Positions 44,868 through 55,373 of a DNA stretch of 64,000 nucleotides are shown in pieces. The translations under genes were made by a program, and so were the position numbers. Below the pieces are notes generated by a model, which worked only from the letters and a program-made list of their open reading frames with translations, searched no databases and had not been told where the DNA came from. This DNA is from Seiridium cupressi (Eukaryota > Ascomycota > Sordariomycetes > Amphisphaeriales > Sporocadaceae). The stretch is from assembly GCA_036674765.1 (NCBI GenBank), contig JARVKI010000048.1, positions 186,001-250,000 of the forward strand, written 5' to 3'. Position 1 is the stretch's first letter, and each line of letters begins with the position of its first letter.

Positions 44868-47425
44868 ATGTTACTTCCTTCGGTCCTCCCGGTTTTGGTG
44901 GTGGGCCTGTCGTCCTTCGGCCTCACAAAGGGTGAGCCCATCCCGACGATCACAGCCACTCCTACCGCTCTTGCGGAGCGACAACTCTCGAGTATGTAGT
45001 GATGACATCTTTCGGGATATTGATTTAGGAATATTCTTCTACTAATGGGGATATACTAACAACGGGATCAACAGCCATCAAAGCCAGCACCACATGTGCC
45101 ACAGATACCTCAGGAGTCGTTTCTCCAGCTCCCTCTGGCGCAGTCTGCGGTGTTACAGCGGTGTCCAGCGGCGTTGTGACCATAGGTCCGTAGTCCTATT
45201 TCTTTATATTCCTCCCGCTGTACTTGGCGAGCCACATTGTCCTGAATGAAGCCGTATGCTAATTCTAGTACTAGTTTCATACACCAGCGGCGCAAACATC
45301 CAGAGTCTTGCAACTTGCGGCAAAGTCTGTGAGTATTCCTCCATCATCTATGTGTCTTCCAGGAATGAGGCAACCATATCTGTGTGAACCATATTGACTT
45401 GTTGACTATGCAGGTCTCCAGACATCCGGATGTACTAACCTATACTTTGCACTCAATCAATACTGTAATCTGCATTCTGGAGCAGAGACTCAGTAAGTGC
45501 TTCCTCTTAATTCATCCCACGGCAACCGTTGGACTCTTGTTAACTATCCGACAGCGTAGCAAGCTCTGGAAGCATTTATTCGTTCTACGATGCAACATGC
45601 TTCAGGTGCTCAGCCTTGGTAACAGCAATAACTACAACGTCTGCCGCTGCTACTTGCACGACAGACGCGGTTGGCCTAGCCTCTCCGCAGCCGTCCGGGG
45701 CAGTTTGCGATGTTCTATCGCATAGCACTGGTGGTACCACCATCATATCTTACACCTCGGGACAGTATATTCTGAGCCTCGCTAACTGTAAAGATATTTG
45801 GTAAGTCATTCTGTCCAAAGAAACGTTCTAGTCTTCAGACAAGAATGCTGATGACCCTCGTCTCAGCCTCACCACAGCTGCATGTACGAATCTGTACTAC
45901 GTGGAAGGGCAATACTGTAATCTGCATTCCGGCGCGGAGACTCACGTCGCAGGCACAACTGATATCTACAGCTTTTATGATACCAGTTGTTTCATATGCC
46001 CATCTCTGTGCACCTTGGCGTCTCCACAGCCCACAGGAGCTGTGTGCGACGTCTTGGCATATAGTAATGGTGGTGTAACTATCATCTCTTATACTTCTGG
46101 CCAATATATTGAGAGCCTTTCTGCATGTGGCGAGATATGGTAGGTTTTCTAAACTATATTTGTCTAATATCTTCGTCGAAGTCGGCAACACAAACATGCT
46201 AACTTTTAATTCAATCTAGTCTTGGAACATCTAATTGCACCAACCTTTACTTTGCCCAAGGGCAGTACTGCAACTTGCATTCGGGCGCTGAGACACATGT
46301 CGCCAATTCTGCGTCTCCGTTTGCTTTCTACGATGCAAGTTGTTTTAGTTGCCCCAGCCAGTCTTCTTCCAGCCAAACCACCACTTCTTCTACGACCAGT
46401 ATTTCCTCGAAAACTAGCACTTCTACCTTAGCCACGACCACATCTCTCACCTCATCCAGTACAACTACGCCCCAAGGGATCCCATGGGCTTCTATTGAGA
46501 CCGACCCTGCATTATACAACATGGCGGTTACCACGACATTCACACAACCTCCGGAATGCACCGGCGAACACGTCACCCAGATGGCTTGGCATGGGACGAA
46601 TCTTTGGGAGAATGCTATTAACCCGGTTGCAACGTCCACCATCACGAACTGCTATCCCAGTCAATTTTACTCCAGTGTTATGGTGCGTTCCTTCTTTATC
46701 ATTAACATTGACACCGCATTTCTGACAAGTCGATTTTAGGGTGCTATAAACTCAGTTGCACTCCCAGCCTTCAGCCCCTTGGTCTGTCCTTCAGGATGGA
46801 GCGCCAACATGTACAATTCTACCTATGGGGTATGCTGCCCTCGTGGTTTCGGCGTCAATGCCCCATACTACACTGCCGCTCCAGATCGCCCATTCTCTGG
46901 GGCGGCGTGCACCTCAACGTTTGCGCCATACGAGCTTTACGACATCACCTCGTACGACTCGACCGTCTACTTGACGGTAGTTCCCACTTCGGCCCCGTCT
47001 GAGGGCACATTTGTCCGTGTGAACGCCTTTATAGCATCATCACGGGATTGGCCACGAGTACGACTTCCGCCACCAGCACCACGTCGGCATGCGCAACGCC
47101 AGCCGCGACTGTATCTGTGACGTTCCAGGTCCCCTACGCTGTGACGGACTCTGCGGACGGAGAGATCATCAACCTGATCGGATCCACTCCGGAACTCGGC
47201 TCGTGGGCTCCAGAAAATAGTATTTCCATGTCTCCTGCCTTATATACAAGCTCGAACCCTCTTTGGGATATCACTGTAGGATTCGCGGCGGGAACATATG
47301 TCGAGTATAAATACCTCCATTACCTTGCTGATGGATCATACACTTGGTCAGCTGACCCCAACTACAACCTAACTGTTTCATCGGGTTGCTCGTCAACGCA
47401 GGTTGTTAAAAATGCTTGGAGATAA
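44868..47425 (+). CDS. secreted protein: three tandem cysteine-rich modules, linker, second domain, CBM20; one frameshift
   Basis: Exons 44868..44991, 45075..45185, 45275..45328, 45414..45492, 45555..45800, 45867..46139, 46220..46682 and 46740..47425; about 678 residues if the final exon's missing base is ignored. A signal peptide (MLLPSVLPVLVVGLSSFGLT) is followed by three modules of about 95 residues. Each contains SGAVC, ISYTSG, CTNLYF, QYCNLHSGAETHVA and FYDxxCFxC. A Ser/Thr linker follows. Next comes a Cys-containing domain (TFTQPPECTGEHVTQM, CYPSQFYSS, VCPSGWSANMYNSTYGVCCP, LYDITSYDS). A starch-binding CBM20 ends it (EIINLIGSTPELGSWAPE, SSNPLWDITV, ending VVKNAWR). Near 47030 the frame shifts by one base between VRVNAF and GLATSTTS. 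The only in-frame splice alternative (donor about 46951) would delete a conserved-looking segment. Role unknown; it is divergent from the GH55 fusion. Confidence 0.75.
45095..45609 (+). repeat. cysteine-rich module 1 (with three introns)
   Basis: First of three tandem protein modules. Coding pieces run from the Cys at 45095 to the Cys at 45607-45609. It carries introns at 45186-45274, 45329-45413 and 45493-45554. Only the middle one, between CGKVC and LQTSGC, is shared with the other copies. Confidence 0.8.
45655..45999 (+). repeat. cysteine-rich module 2 (one intron)
   Basis: Second tandem copy, with the same order of Cys and the core QYCNLHSGAETHVAG. Its single intron, 45801-45866, is at the same place as the shared intron of module 1 (after CKDI, one base before the end of the Cys codon). 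Confidence 0.8.
46009..46353 (+). repeat. cysteine-rich module 3 (one intron)
   Basis: Third tandem copy. Its intron, 46140-46219, is again at the equivalent position (after CGEI). It is closest to module 2, so a second duplication event is likely more recent than the first. Confidence 0.8.
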
Positions 47426-48829
47426 TGAAATTGTGGTAGCGGGGGGAGTTTAGTCCGATACATGTTAAACCCGGCTTGTAATGCAAATGGTAGTCTATAT
47501 ATATATATATTTTCATTTACTATAGGGGAGCTTTCAACAGTGTCTGTCATCCCAACTCTCTAGAATATCGAACTTCTTCTGCGCTCAATCTGAAATTGCT
47601 GCTTTGCTTTATGCTACGCTCGTGTTTCTTTTGACCATTGACATAGTTAAGTCATTTCGTCTCTTACGAATCGGCCATAGAATGACAAGTTCGGAGAGCA
47701 TCATGCCGACCCTAGTACTACAGTGCTAAGAATATCCCTTCCCAGATGGTATTTAGCTGCATGCAGATTGCGGTACTACATTTCGTTTTTACAAGATGAC
47801 ACACATTGCATCGAGGTCTCGATCGCACTTGTGGACCCGTAGCCTATAGACTAGTGCGAAATAAGATGAGGCATCCTACTTGTCTCCTCAGCTCGGAGCC
47901 TGGTGCACATGGTCGAGGCAATCTTTGTTAGTCATCAAAGGGTTTAGATCTGTTCAGATAGTCCCCCTCATTGTCGCTTCACCGGCTGCCTGTCGTTATG
48001 GGATGATAAGTCAGCACTAATCGACATCTAATCACGCAGGCAAAGCTCGGCCCATAACAACGCCGAGGAAATAAGCGAGTTCGATCTCGGCTCATCTAGA
48101 CCCTTTCCGGAAATGGGCATTTGTCCGTCCGTAGCAGGCATTAGAATCAAGCTTTGCGCAAGCGTATTAGCGTGAATATAAGCTCATTTTACGCTTAAAA
48201 GCCCTTGCAGCAGAGGTATTAATAACTTGGCGAACCTGTCAACCGAGATCTCGCATCCACCATGTGCTTTGTGCAGGGAACCGCACAATTAACCTTTCTA
48301 TATTGGTGCTTTGAAAGCACCATGCATGACACTATCGTTTCAGTCCCCGCGCCCGTGGAGTTTGCAAACCATGATTCCGAGGCCCGGAGTTCAATACCGC
48401 AACCCCTACTCCCTAGCCTTATTGTCCATGTTCCGGTGAGTCTTGCTCGAGTGCTCTGCATATGCAGCAACCTCCTAGTGCGAGACCCTTACTGCATGCG
48501 ACCCACTCTCTTTTTCTCTTCTCGTATGTATATCGGAAATGAGCAATGAAGAATAGCAATGAGGAGATCCGACGAAGTCACAATACGAGGCTAGCAGACC
48601 AGAAGGGACACTAGAGACAACAACATCGCCGCTTTAAGCAGCATTTCTACACGTTATCGCAGCGTGTGCTCTGCCTACCTATGTAGTCGGTTACCTTTCT
48701 CTTCTTGTTGCCGTACCTCGGGCACTCCCTCTTCCCATGCGTTGGCGTCTACCATATCGGTAGCATCGTTGAGCTCGACCTCACACTCTTTTGACTTTCC
48801 TTCCAACAACCCATCTCTAATCCAGTGTA
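47426..48829. other. gene-poor region
   Basis: 1.4 kb. A TA microsatellite lies at about 47496-47510. Frames at 48219..48470 (-) and 48262..48549 (+) overlap each other and lack motifs. The end should contain the promoter for the gene at 48830. Confidence 0.4.
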
Positions 48830-50826
48830 ATGCGTTTCCCAGTCATCCTCGTTTGGCTTTGCGCCACTCTTGAGGTCCTTGCCTCGAACACTGCAGCACT
48901 GTTTGAGCTTCTCTGGCTATACTGTACGTTGATTATGCGCGAGGGCTGGATGTGGTCGGATTTTTGAGTCTATTTATCAAACCTTCAAAGGCCAGCTTGT
49001 TGGGATCACGAACCTTGGAAGCATGTACTGATATCTCGTATTAGCTATATACAAGTCCGAATGGCACGTCAACGGCAAATCAGGAAGCAGATTTATAGCA
49101 ACCGGGTGTACTCATGATGCCGTAAGTGGTTAATTTGGGCTTTCTTATCTATATGACGGAATGGAAAAGAAGAGCCCGAGAGAAAATAAGCATACACGAA
49201 CATAATTTGGAAGCTTTACTGATACCAAGGAAGGATAATTGGGCCACTACCGATGCGACTGTCAAACAGCAAAATGATGCCGACGAGGCTGCATTCGTCG
49301 CAGCTGCTGCGGCAGCAGGAATTACAGGGATATGTACATTCGATGAGTTTGTAAAGCACGTGGGTACCAAAGCATCTTTCGCAAAGTACAAGTACGACTC
49401 TATCGGGCACACACTCGGTAAGTCCAATTCCCACGCCTAGATCATGTATCCACACATCAATCAGTGAAACTTGTTTTTGAGCTTAGCTGTTCTATGCAAA
49501 CTCTTTCTTCCAGTTTCCCGTTCAAAGGTTTACTAACTGTTCTCTCAGATCCAGACTGGAACAATCTGAGGACCAAGTGTACGTATCTTTCACTGATATT
49601 GAGGTACCCAAGTCGACGCCAGATTTGATGAAGAAGAGCTTGGTGCAGTGTTCTGATCGATCCACTACTCTAGTCAAGTCAGCAATCATTGGCTCGAGCC
49701 CTATGCGATATGATTTCAAGACGCTGTTCCCTGGTAAATGGGATAGCGCCAAAAAAGTCTCCTGGGCTCTAGCAATCGACACGGTATGAAGACCTTCGCC
49801 CTAATTCCTATTCTCCCCATTCATGGCAGTCAAGGGTGGTGAATCCGCAGGATGCCCCTTCATATTCCATTGCCATGAAGCGCATGATTGGCCCACATTC
49901 AGACTATTAATGTGTCGACAGGGCACAACGCTGTATCAAGAAGTTCGCGCAGCTGCTGCAGCTGGAGACGCATTAATAACAAAGGAAGTGACGAATGCCA
50001 AAGAATGGATCCGAGTTGCGTAAGTGGCATTAGACTGTTGATGCATAATCTCTCAACGAGGAAAACAAATTGAAAGCATTTCTAACACCACCACAGGCAT
50101 CAAATACGGTTATCAGGTACGTTTCCAATGTGTCATTATCTTCTGCCTTGTCTCGCTACATTCTATATTGGGATTTTGTGAATACGAAATGCTAACCCTG
50201 TGGAGATCGCGCGGTAAACTTGATGGCAGACGTCACGAGCTTTATTAACAATATAGGCGATGTCAAAACACTGTTTCCCGCCGGTATGATGACCAAGCCT
50301 TACAAAGTCATCAAGCCTTTCACAGCGACAGGCCAGATGATTGCGTATAAGGACTTTGATACCGAGGCCAGTATCAAGGGCACCAAGAAGAACCCGAGCA
50401 CTCTTACTGAAGATCAGAAGAATGACTTGCGCAGCACAGTTGCCAACTTCGCCACTGGCAGCACTATAGCTATTGAGCACCAAGATGTCATTGTAAGCAC
50501 CTCTCCTCTAAACCCATTTCCCGACAACTTTGAATCTGGTGGCCACGCACTCTGCGGTCTCGCCGCCCCTGGAAATCCCCAACAGCTTCTCAGACACCCA
50601 GTCTTGCAGGGACTGTTTCATGTGACCACATCTGCGTCCATGCTGACTCTTTAATGTGCAGGACTCTATGCATGAGTCGACCAATCTCCTGGAGCTAGAC
50701 GTTGCTGGATGTCCGGTCAAGGGAGGCGTGCCCCGGCGGAAGAGGAACACAAAGAAGCCCAGACACAGAGTTCAGCGCCATCTTCGCCAAATGTTGGCGG
50801 GGTTTGAGCTGGTTGGTCTGAGTTAG
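48830..50826 (+). pseudogene. secreted protein of unknown family, probably interrupted by small indels
   Basis: It begins with a likely signal peptide at 48830 (MRFPVILVWLCATLEVLA). Spliced pieces are 48830..48923, 49045..49121, 49183..49417, 49549..49578 and 49674..49783 (SEWHVNGKSGSRFI; DEAAFVAAAAAAGITGICTF; YDFKTLFPGKWDSAKK), in phase up to residue 182. Between about 49834 and 49940 coding-like sequence passes through three frames (NPQDAPSYSIAMKRM, then AHIQTINVSTGHNA, then LYQEVRAAAAAGDALI) without usable splice sites. It then continues in one frame through introns near 50025-50097, 50118-50209 and 50493-50662. Later pieces read FINNIGDVKTLFPAGMM and LLELDVAGCPVKGG, and it stops at 50826. 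Family and function are not recognised. Confidence 0.45.
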
Positions 50827-51221
50827 ACCCAACTCATGTGCGGCACCCATTAGGGGCAAGCAAGTTCTGGAGGATGGGCTTTCAGTGGCGATGTGCTGTT
50901 GCCGAACAGCAAGCATGGGAAAATGCAAAGGAATACCACGGGCTACCAAGAGTTTTACGCAACTAGTAAATAGCTTTCATCTTTCTTCTTCCCTTTTTTT
51001 CAACGTACCCAGTTATTATTACAGGTGCTTGATAGGTATTTATTTTTGCATTGCTCCATCGACGAGACTATTATCAGCCTCGATCCCTTTGATTAATCTG
51101 GTATGCCCGTGCAGACTGGCAGAGAAAAGGAAAGATCAGGAACTTGGATATGAAGTGTAGGTATTTAGTGTCTGTACTGTTGTCTTTGCTCCCACGTCTG
51201 TGGTTTCTACGTCCTCGCCAC
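50827..51221. other. convergent intergenic region
   Basis: 395 bp between the unknown secreted gene (+) and the F-box-like gene (-). Nothing else is seen. Confidence 0.5.
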
Positions 51222-52547
51222 CTAAAATGATCTCTCGCTCAGGGAGGGACTTGAGAATCGACTTCTATCCGATTCTTCGTCTTCTGACTCTGGCTTATTG
51301 GCCCATGCAAATGCTTCTTGATTCCTCCTTTCAACTTGCGCAATTTCGTCTTCTCCCAAAATGCTTCGCCAGGCTAGGTATACCGACTCCCGTGGGAATA
51401 GGTCCGATGGATCCATGATGGGTCCCCATTCGCCTTCTAACAAGCCATAACCTAACATCCTCTGTGTACACCAAATGGCGAAGCCTAGACGTCGGAAAGG
51501 CCTAAATGAAACATGCTGCAAGGGCGAACATAAGCCGTCGGATATATGCTCGTGCTCGCCCTCCCTGACCATATAGAAGAAATCGTAGGTCGTCGATGAA
51601 TAACAACTGACAGCGTCCCAGTCTTTCTCTCCCTCAACAGGATCTGGCCATTCCCTCCTGGTCTGCAGAAAATCTGGAGAGACGATGGTCTGTTTATCCT
51701 CGTCTTCGTACTCTACAACCGAGTTGATCAGTTGGTGCTCAAGGACAGTTCCGCGCGTGCGGATGCTGGGCTCTCTGTCCTCTTCTATCAGGTTTCGTGT
51801 GGGGACATCGTGAAAGTTCGGGGCGGTCATGAAATTCAATCTCTGAAGATCAGTGTCAGGCCAATTGACAAGCAAAGCTTTCGTACCAGCAACTTTCAAG
51901 TCGCGGAAGAGCTGCAGACGCCAGAATGCTCGGAGGACACGCTGTTCCTCAACCCAGGTAGGTGGACCTATATCGTGAACAGGGAAGGGCTTCTCTTCTG
52001 GCTTCTGTTGCCATGCCGCGATGTAGAGGCCGTCAGAACCATGGTATCCGCTTTCAAAGTGAAATAATTCGTCCACAAGATGCGAAGGCCTGAGAGGCTT
52101 GAAGCGTATCAAGTAAAACCTGAGACAGCTTATGACAAGACATGCCACCTTTCGATGAGTGGCAAGAAGGCCACGTAACGTACTGGGCGAAACGTCAGAT
52201 GATAGCCTGAGGGGAGGAAGTGTCCAGGCCGGCGGGTCATAACGATGTGACGTGCTTTCGTACCTCACAAAGTGGCGGAAAGTGAGCAAGTTGTGCGCTT
52301 GAGGTGGCAGTGACGAGGATCGGACCAATGCGGCGACGCGAATTAGTCCGCAAGTGTAGTCGTGAATCGCACCAGACGATAGGACCGCCTCGAATATTTC
52401 AGCGCCATGAGGATTGAAAAGGCGGAATGCCGCCGGCGAGGCTCTAAGAAGATCGTGGAGAGACTCTAGAGTTGGCAGGCTTGTGAGAATGGGCAGCAAG
52501 AGCTCGGGCGGAAGCTGCTCAAAGTGGTTGTGTGCGGTCATGGTCAT
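51222..52547 (-). CDS. F-box-like domain protein
   Basis: One uninterrupted frame of 441 residues. The N-terminus contains an F-box-type motif (FEQLPPELLLPILTSLPTLESL, then LRASPAAFRLFN). The rest has no catalytic motif. It is rich in aromatic residues (PPAWTLPPLRLSSD, WQKPEEKPF, FAIWCTQRMLGYGLLEGEWG) and ends in an acidic Ser-rich tail (SEDEESDRSRFSSPSLSERSF). Proteins of this shape are numerous in filamentous ascomycetes and are thought to be substrate adaptors of SCF ubiquitin ligases. No substrate-binding repeat is visible. The alternative ATG two codons in (MTAHNHFE) makes little difference. Confidence 0.8.
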   Translation of the reverse strand: MTMTAHNHFEQLPPELLLPILTSLPTLESLHDLLRASPAAFRLFNPHGAEIFEAVLSSGAIHDYTCGLIRVAALVRSSSLPPQAHNLLTFRHFVRYESTSHRYDPPAWTLPPLRLSSDVSPSTLRGLLATHRKVACLVISCLRFYLIRFKPLRPSHLVDELFHFESGYHGSDGLYIAAWQQKPEEKPFPVHDIGPPTWVEEQRVLRAFWRLQLFRDLKVAGTKALLVNWPDTDLQRLNFMTAPNFHDVPTRNLIEEDREPSIRTRGTVLEHQLINSVVEYEDEDKQTIVSPDFLQTRREWPDPVEGEKDWDAVSCYSSTTYDFFYMVREGEHEHISDGLCSPLQHVSFRPFRRLGFAIWCTQRMLGYGLLEGEWGPIMDPSDLFPRESVYLAWRSILGEDEIAQVERRNQEAFAWANKPESEDEESDRSRFSSPSLSERSF

Positions 52548-53676
52548 GGCGCCGTAGGGATGGTAAATACATTGTAGGAGGGACGGTGGCAGCCACTAAA
52601 AAGTCGGTCTTGGCCGTTGGATTTATAGACTGTGAGTGCTGAGCGCTGCAGGGTTCCTGCATGGGTCCTGTAATTCTCCTACCCCGCATAATACAGTACC
52701 CACTGATAGGCATTTTACCACTGGAAGCTTTTGACTTTAGGCATGGTAGCGACGACTGCTGATCAGCGGGGAGGGAGGAAGACTTTATAGCAATAGGGTT
52801 TATAATGGTTTTGCGTTCCACAATATGCCAAGCAGTGCAGTATGATGTGGGTATATGGCTGTGAGGCCAGGACGGAATAGGCCAATGCCCGGGCCTTCTG
52901 CTGGCGCCCCAGCTCATCCCAGAGGAATGTACTGAACAGGTCATAGGGAAACGGGCGGCCACGTAGAAATGTACAAATGGACATATCTCAAGTAAAGACA
53001 CGTATGGGCATGGAAGCAGCAGGATTGAAGTAATCGAACCCCAATTTGAGGGCCAATTGATTGAAAGAACCAAGTGGCAGAGAATCGGTGGCTGCCAGAG
53101 GCCGTTTTCCTACACATTGAAACAAGCCTTCTCACCACTCCATCTTCGAAACCTGACGTCTACACCGATTGGAGACCCCGCGGATTGTTCTTCTACCTCT
53201 CAGATACCGCTGTACCAAATTTCTCTGACCATCTTTCAATCTTCCCCGAGTTTTTGGGTCTCCCGAAGCAAATTCTCATTCGTCAACCATTTTTCAGCAT
53301 ATTCTTTTACCTCCTCAGAAGTGCTCCAATTTTGGTGCCAACACCCACTCGTTCGGTACTTCTTTGGCATCTCGAAGGTATCATATCCATCTCAGGCGGC
53401 TGTAAATTCAAGGCACCTACACTATAACAGTGTAGCGGTACCTTGCCACGCTTTAAACACCTGGTAAGCATTTCCGTCCTTCTCCAGCTGACTGCTTATG
53501 TAGCGGCCATAATTATGCCATTGATCTCCCTATCGTCATTCTCAAGCACGATCTTTTTAATTCAACGCCCTGGCACTTGCACTGTTCTGATATCCTCATT
53601 CTAGTCACCAGCCTTCTCGATAATCTCAACCAGTATTCCCAGGCTTGCATGGCCTGCCCACCGAGACAAGCGAACT
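52548..53676. other. intergenic, weak frames only
   Basis: 1.1 kb between two divergent genes. Frames 53057..53467 and 53074..53427 (+) overlap in different phases. The second (AENRWLPEAVFLHIETSLL) has reasonable composition but no recognisable domain and no join to the gene at 53677. Confidence 0.35.
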
Positions 53677-54110
53677 ATGGATTTCGACGAGTTGTGGAAT
53701 GCGCTTCTGCATTCGCAGTATAGCAAGATTCTCCAAAACGGTGCATTCCAGGATAACTCCGTTAAGCAACGCTTCCTTCGAAGAAAGAAGGCTGACAAGG
53801 ACCATCTTCCTGCCAAGTTGTCTTTCGGAAGCAAAGAGGAGTACATTGCGACCCTGAGTGTGGAGGCAAGAATCACTCAGGAATATGAGGAGCGTGAACA
53901 GAGACAAAGTTTCCGTTGCTCCGCAACTGCCGAACAAATGATGTGCAAAGGCAAAAATATCAATGTGGTCTCCCTTACCAACGTGCCTTCCAAGAATCAT
54001 GACGCAATCAGACCCGGCGACAAAGCCATGGTCCGCTACAAGCAACCGGCTGCAGAACATTTCCGCAGAGGACAGTGGGAATTACGAATCATTGAGTCCC
54101 CGCCATCATC
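53677..54110 (+). pseudogene. 5' fragment of an unidentified gene, cut at a junction with an MFS relic
   Basis: The frame from 53677 (MDFDELWNALL) is charged and coding-like to about residue 140 (FLRRKKADKDHLPAKL; IRPGDKAMVRYKQPAAEH; RRGQWELRI). Beyond about 54100 the same frame is simply the antisense of the MFS gene on the other strand, and it stops at 54288. I therefore read it as a truncated gene rather than a complete 203-residue protein. The RPGDKAMV segment is reminiscent of the N-terminal region of large fungal helicase-like proteins, but I cannot confirm that. Confidence 0.45.
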
Positions 54111-54956
54111 TGAGCCCAGAACGCTGTTGGGTCTGCTTGAGTCACCGTGCACCAGTAGCCCCAGTAAAGACCCTGTCAGGATGATGACGCCAGCCAAATC
54201 GAGCTCACGCAATTCTGCGAATACGTCTCTTTCTCTCACTTTGGATTCGGGATTTGAATGCAGAAGAAAACACCCGTTCCAGCAATGACACAAATGGGGA
54301 TGTAAATCTAGAAGATCAGGCGCCAAGTTGAGACCGTCGAAAATGCGACGCCCATCACGATACCGGCAACAAGCCCCACAGCTGCTGTAAGCTGGGTGAT
54401 GCCCAGATAAATGCCTCGTATCTTGATTGGCGTCAAATCCGCGATGAGGACATTGACCATGACATTGCCACCGCCAATACCGACATCCTGAAGCTGCGCA
54501 TTTGTGAGACTTGTCAATATTTCGAGGAAGCTGCATACCTACAACTCGGGCCGCAAGCAACCACTCTATATTCTGAGCCGTGGCACACAGAATGCTGGCC
54601 GCCTCAAATATGGACATTGCGGCAAGCATGCATGCTTTATGGCCAGCGATGTTCTGCACTGCGCAGTAGACCGGCTGGGCGATTGCTTGAGCCAGGAGCA
54701 GTCCGGTGCCGCACCAATATGCCTGAGTGCTAGATGCGCCCATGCTAGTCGACACGACCGGCAATGCGGAAGCCAGAACCACCAAGTCAATTGTCGACAT
54801 CAGGCAGACTAGGCAGATATTGAATATGGCCAGATGAAAGCGAAAGTTTCGGATTGGGTATTTCTCCATCAACGCTTCCCGGTCTCGAGCCTCATCTTTG
54901 CTGAGAGCATTTGGCTCGGTGTATCCTAGCTCGTTGTCTACTATAGTCGGTTCCAT
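54111..54956 (-). pseudogene. truncated MFS transporter (DHA2-like) with stop and frameshift
   Basis: It starts at 54956 with a hydrophilic head and TM1-TM4 (IFNICLVCLMSTIDLVVLASALPVV, TGLLLAQAIAQPVYC, LLAARV). After an intron it continues VGIGGGNVMVNVLIADLTPIKIRG, a motif typical of fungal multidrug MFS proteins. The frame is broken by an in-frame TAG after STWRLIF and then by a shift after FFCIQIPNPK. The next helix (DLAGVIILTGSLLGLLV) lies in another frame. The sequence ends about 54110 against the plus-strand fragment, so more than half of the transporter is missing. It is non-functional. Confidence 0.75.
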
Positions 54957-55373
54957 GGCATCTGCGACGAGTTACTAAACAAAACAAAGTGAGTAGTTGA
55001 CGAGATCTCTTTGCTCCCAAAGAAACATGAAAGGAAAATACAGATCTTGAGAACAGGTGGTGCGATGCGTTGGGACGGATACGGGTGAATCAGCTGGGAA
55101 GCTGCCCAATTAGGAGGAGTCGCATATGCAAGTGATGTAGCTTGCTGACATTGTGTAGCCGATTGGACGGAAATACCCGTCAACAACGTGAACGGAATAG
55201 CCAACATGGCTGACATGCATCCCTTCGTGCAGTGGATATTTGCATCGATAGTGCTGATCATTCGAGAACTTCGCAGTCCTGATGAATAGACCTCCCCTCG
55301 TGTTCCGATCCTCGCAAAATATTCACCTCTTTGCAACTCTGCCTCAGCCCATGCCACCCAAGGAGAGTGGAAA
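54957..55373. other. intergenic between divergent relics
   Basis: 417 bp between the MFS relic start and the CMAS-type gene. It presumably held both promoters. The overlapping minus frame 54941..55423 is not coding-like. Confidence 0.45.
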
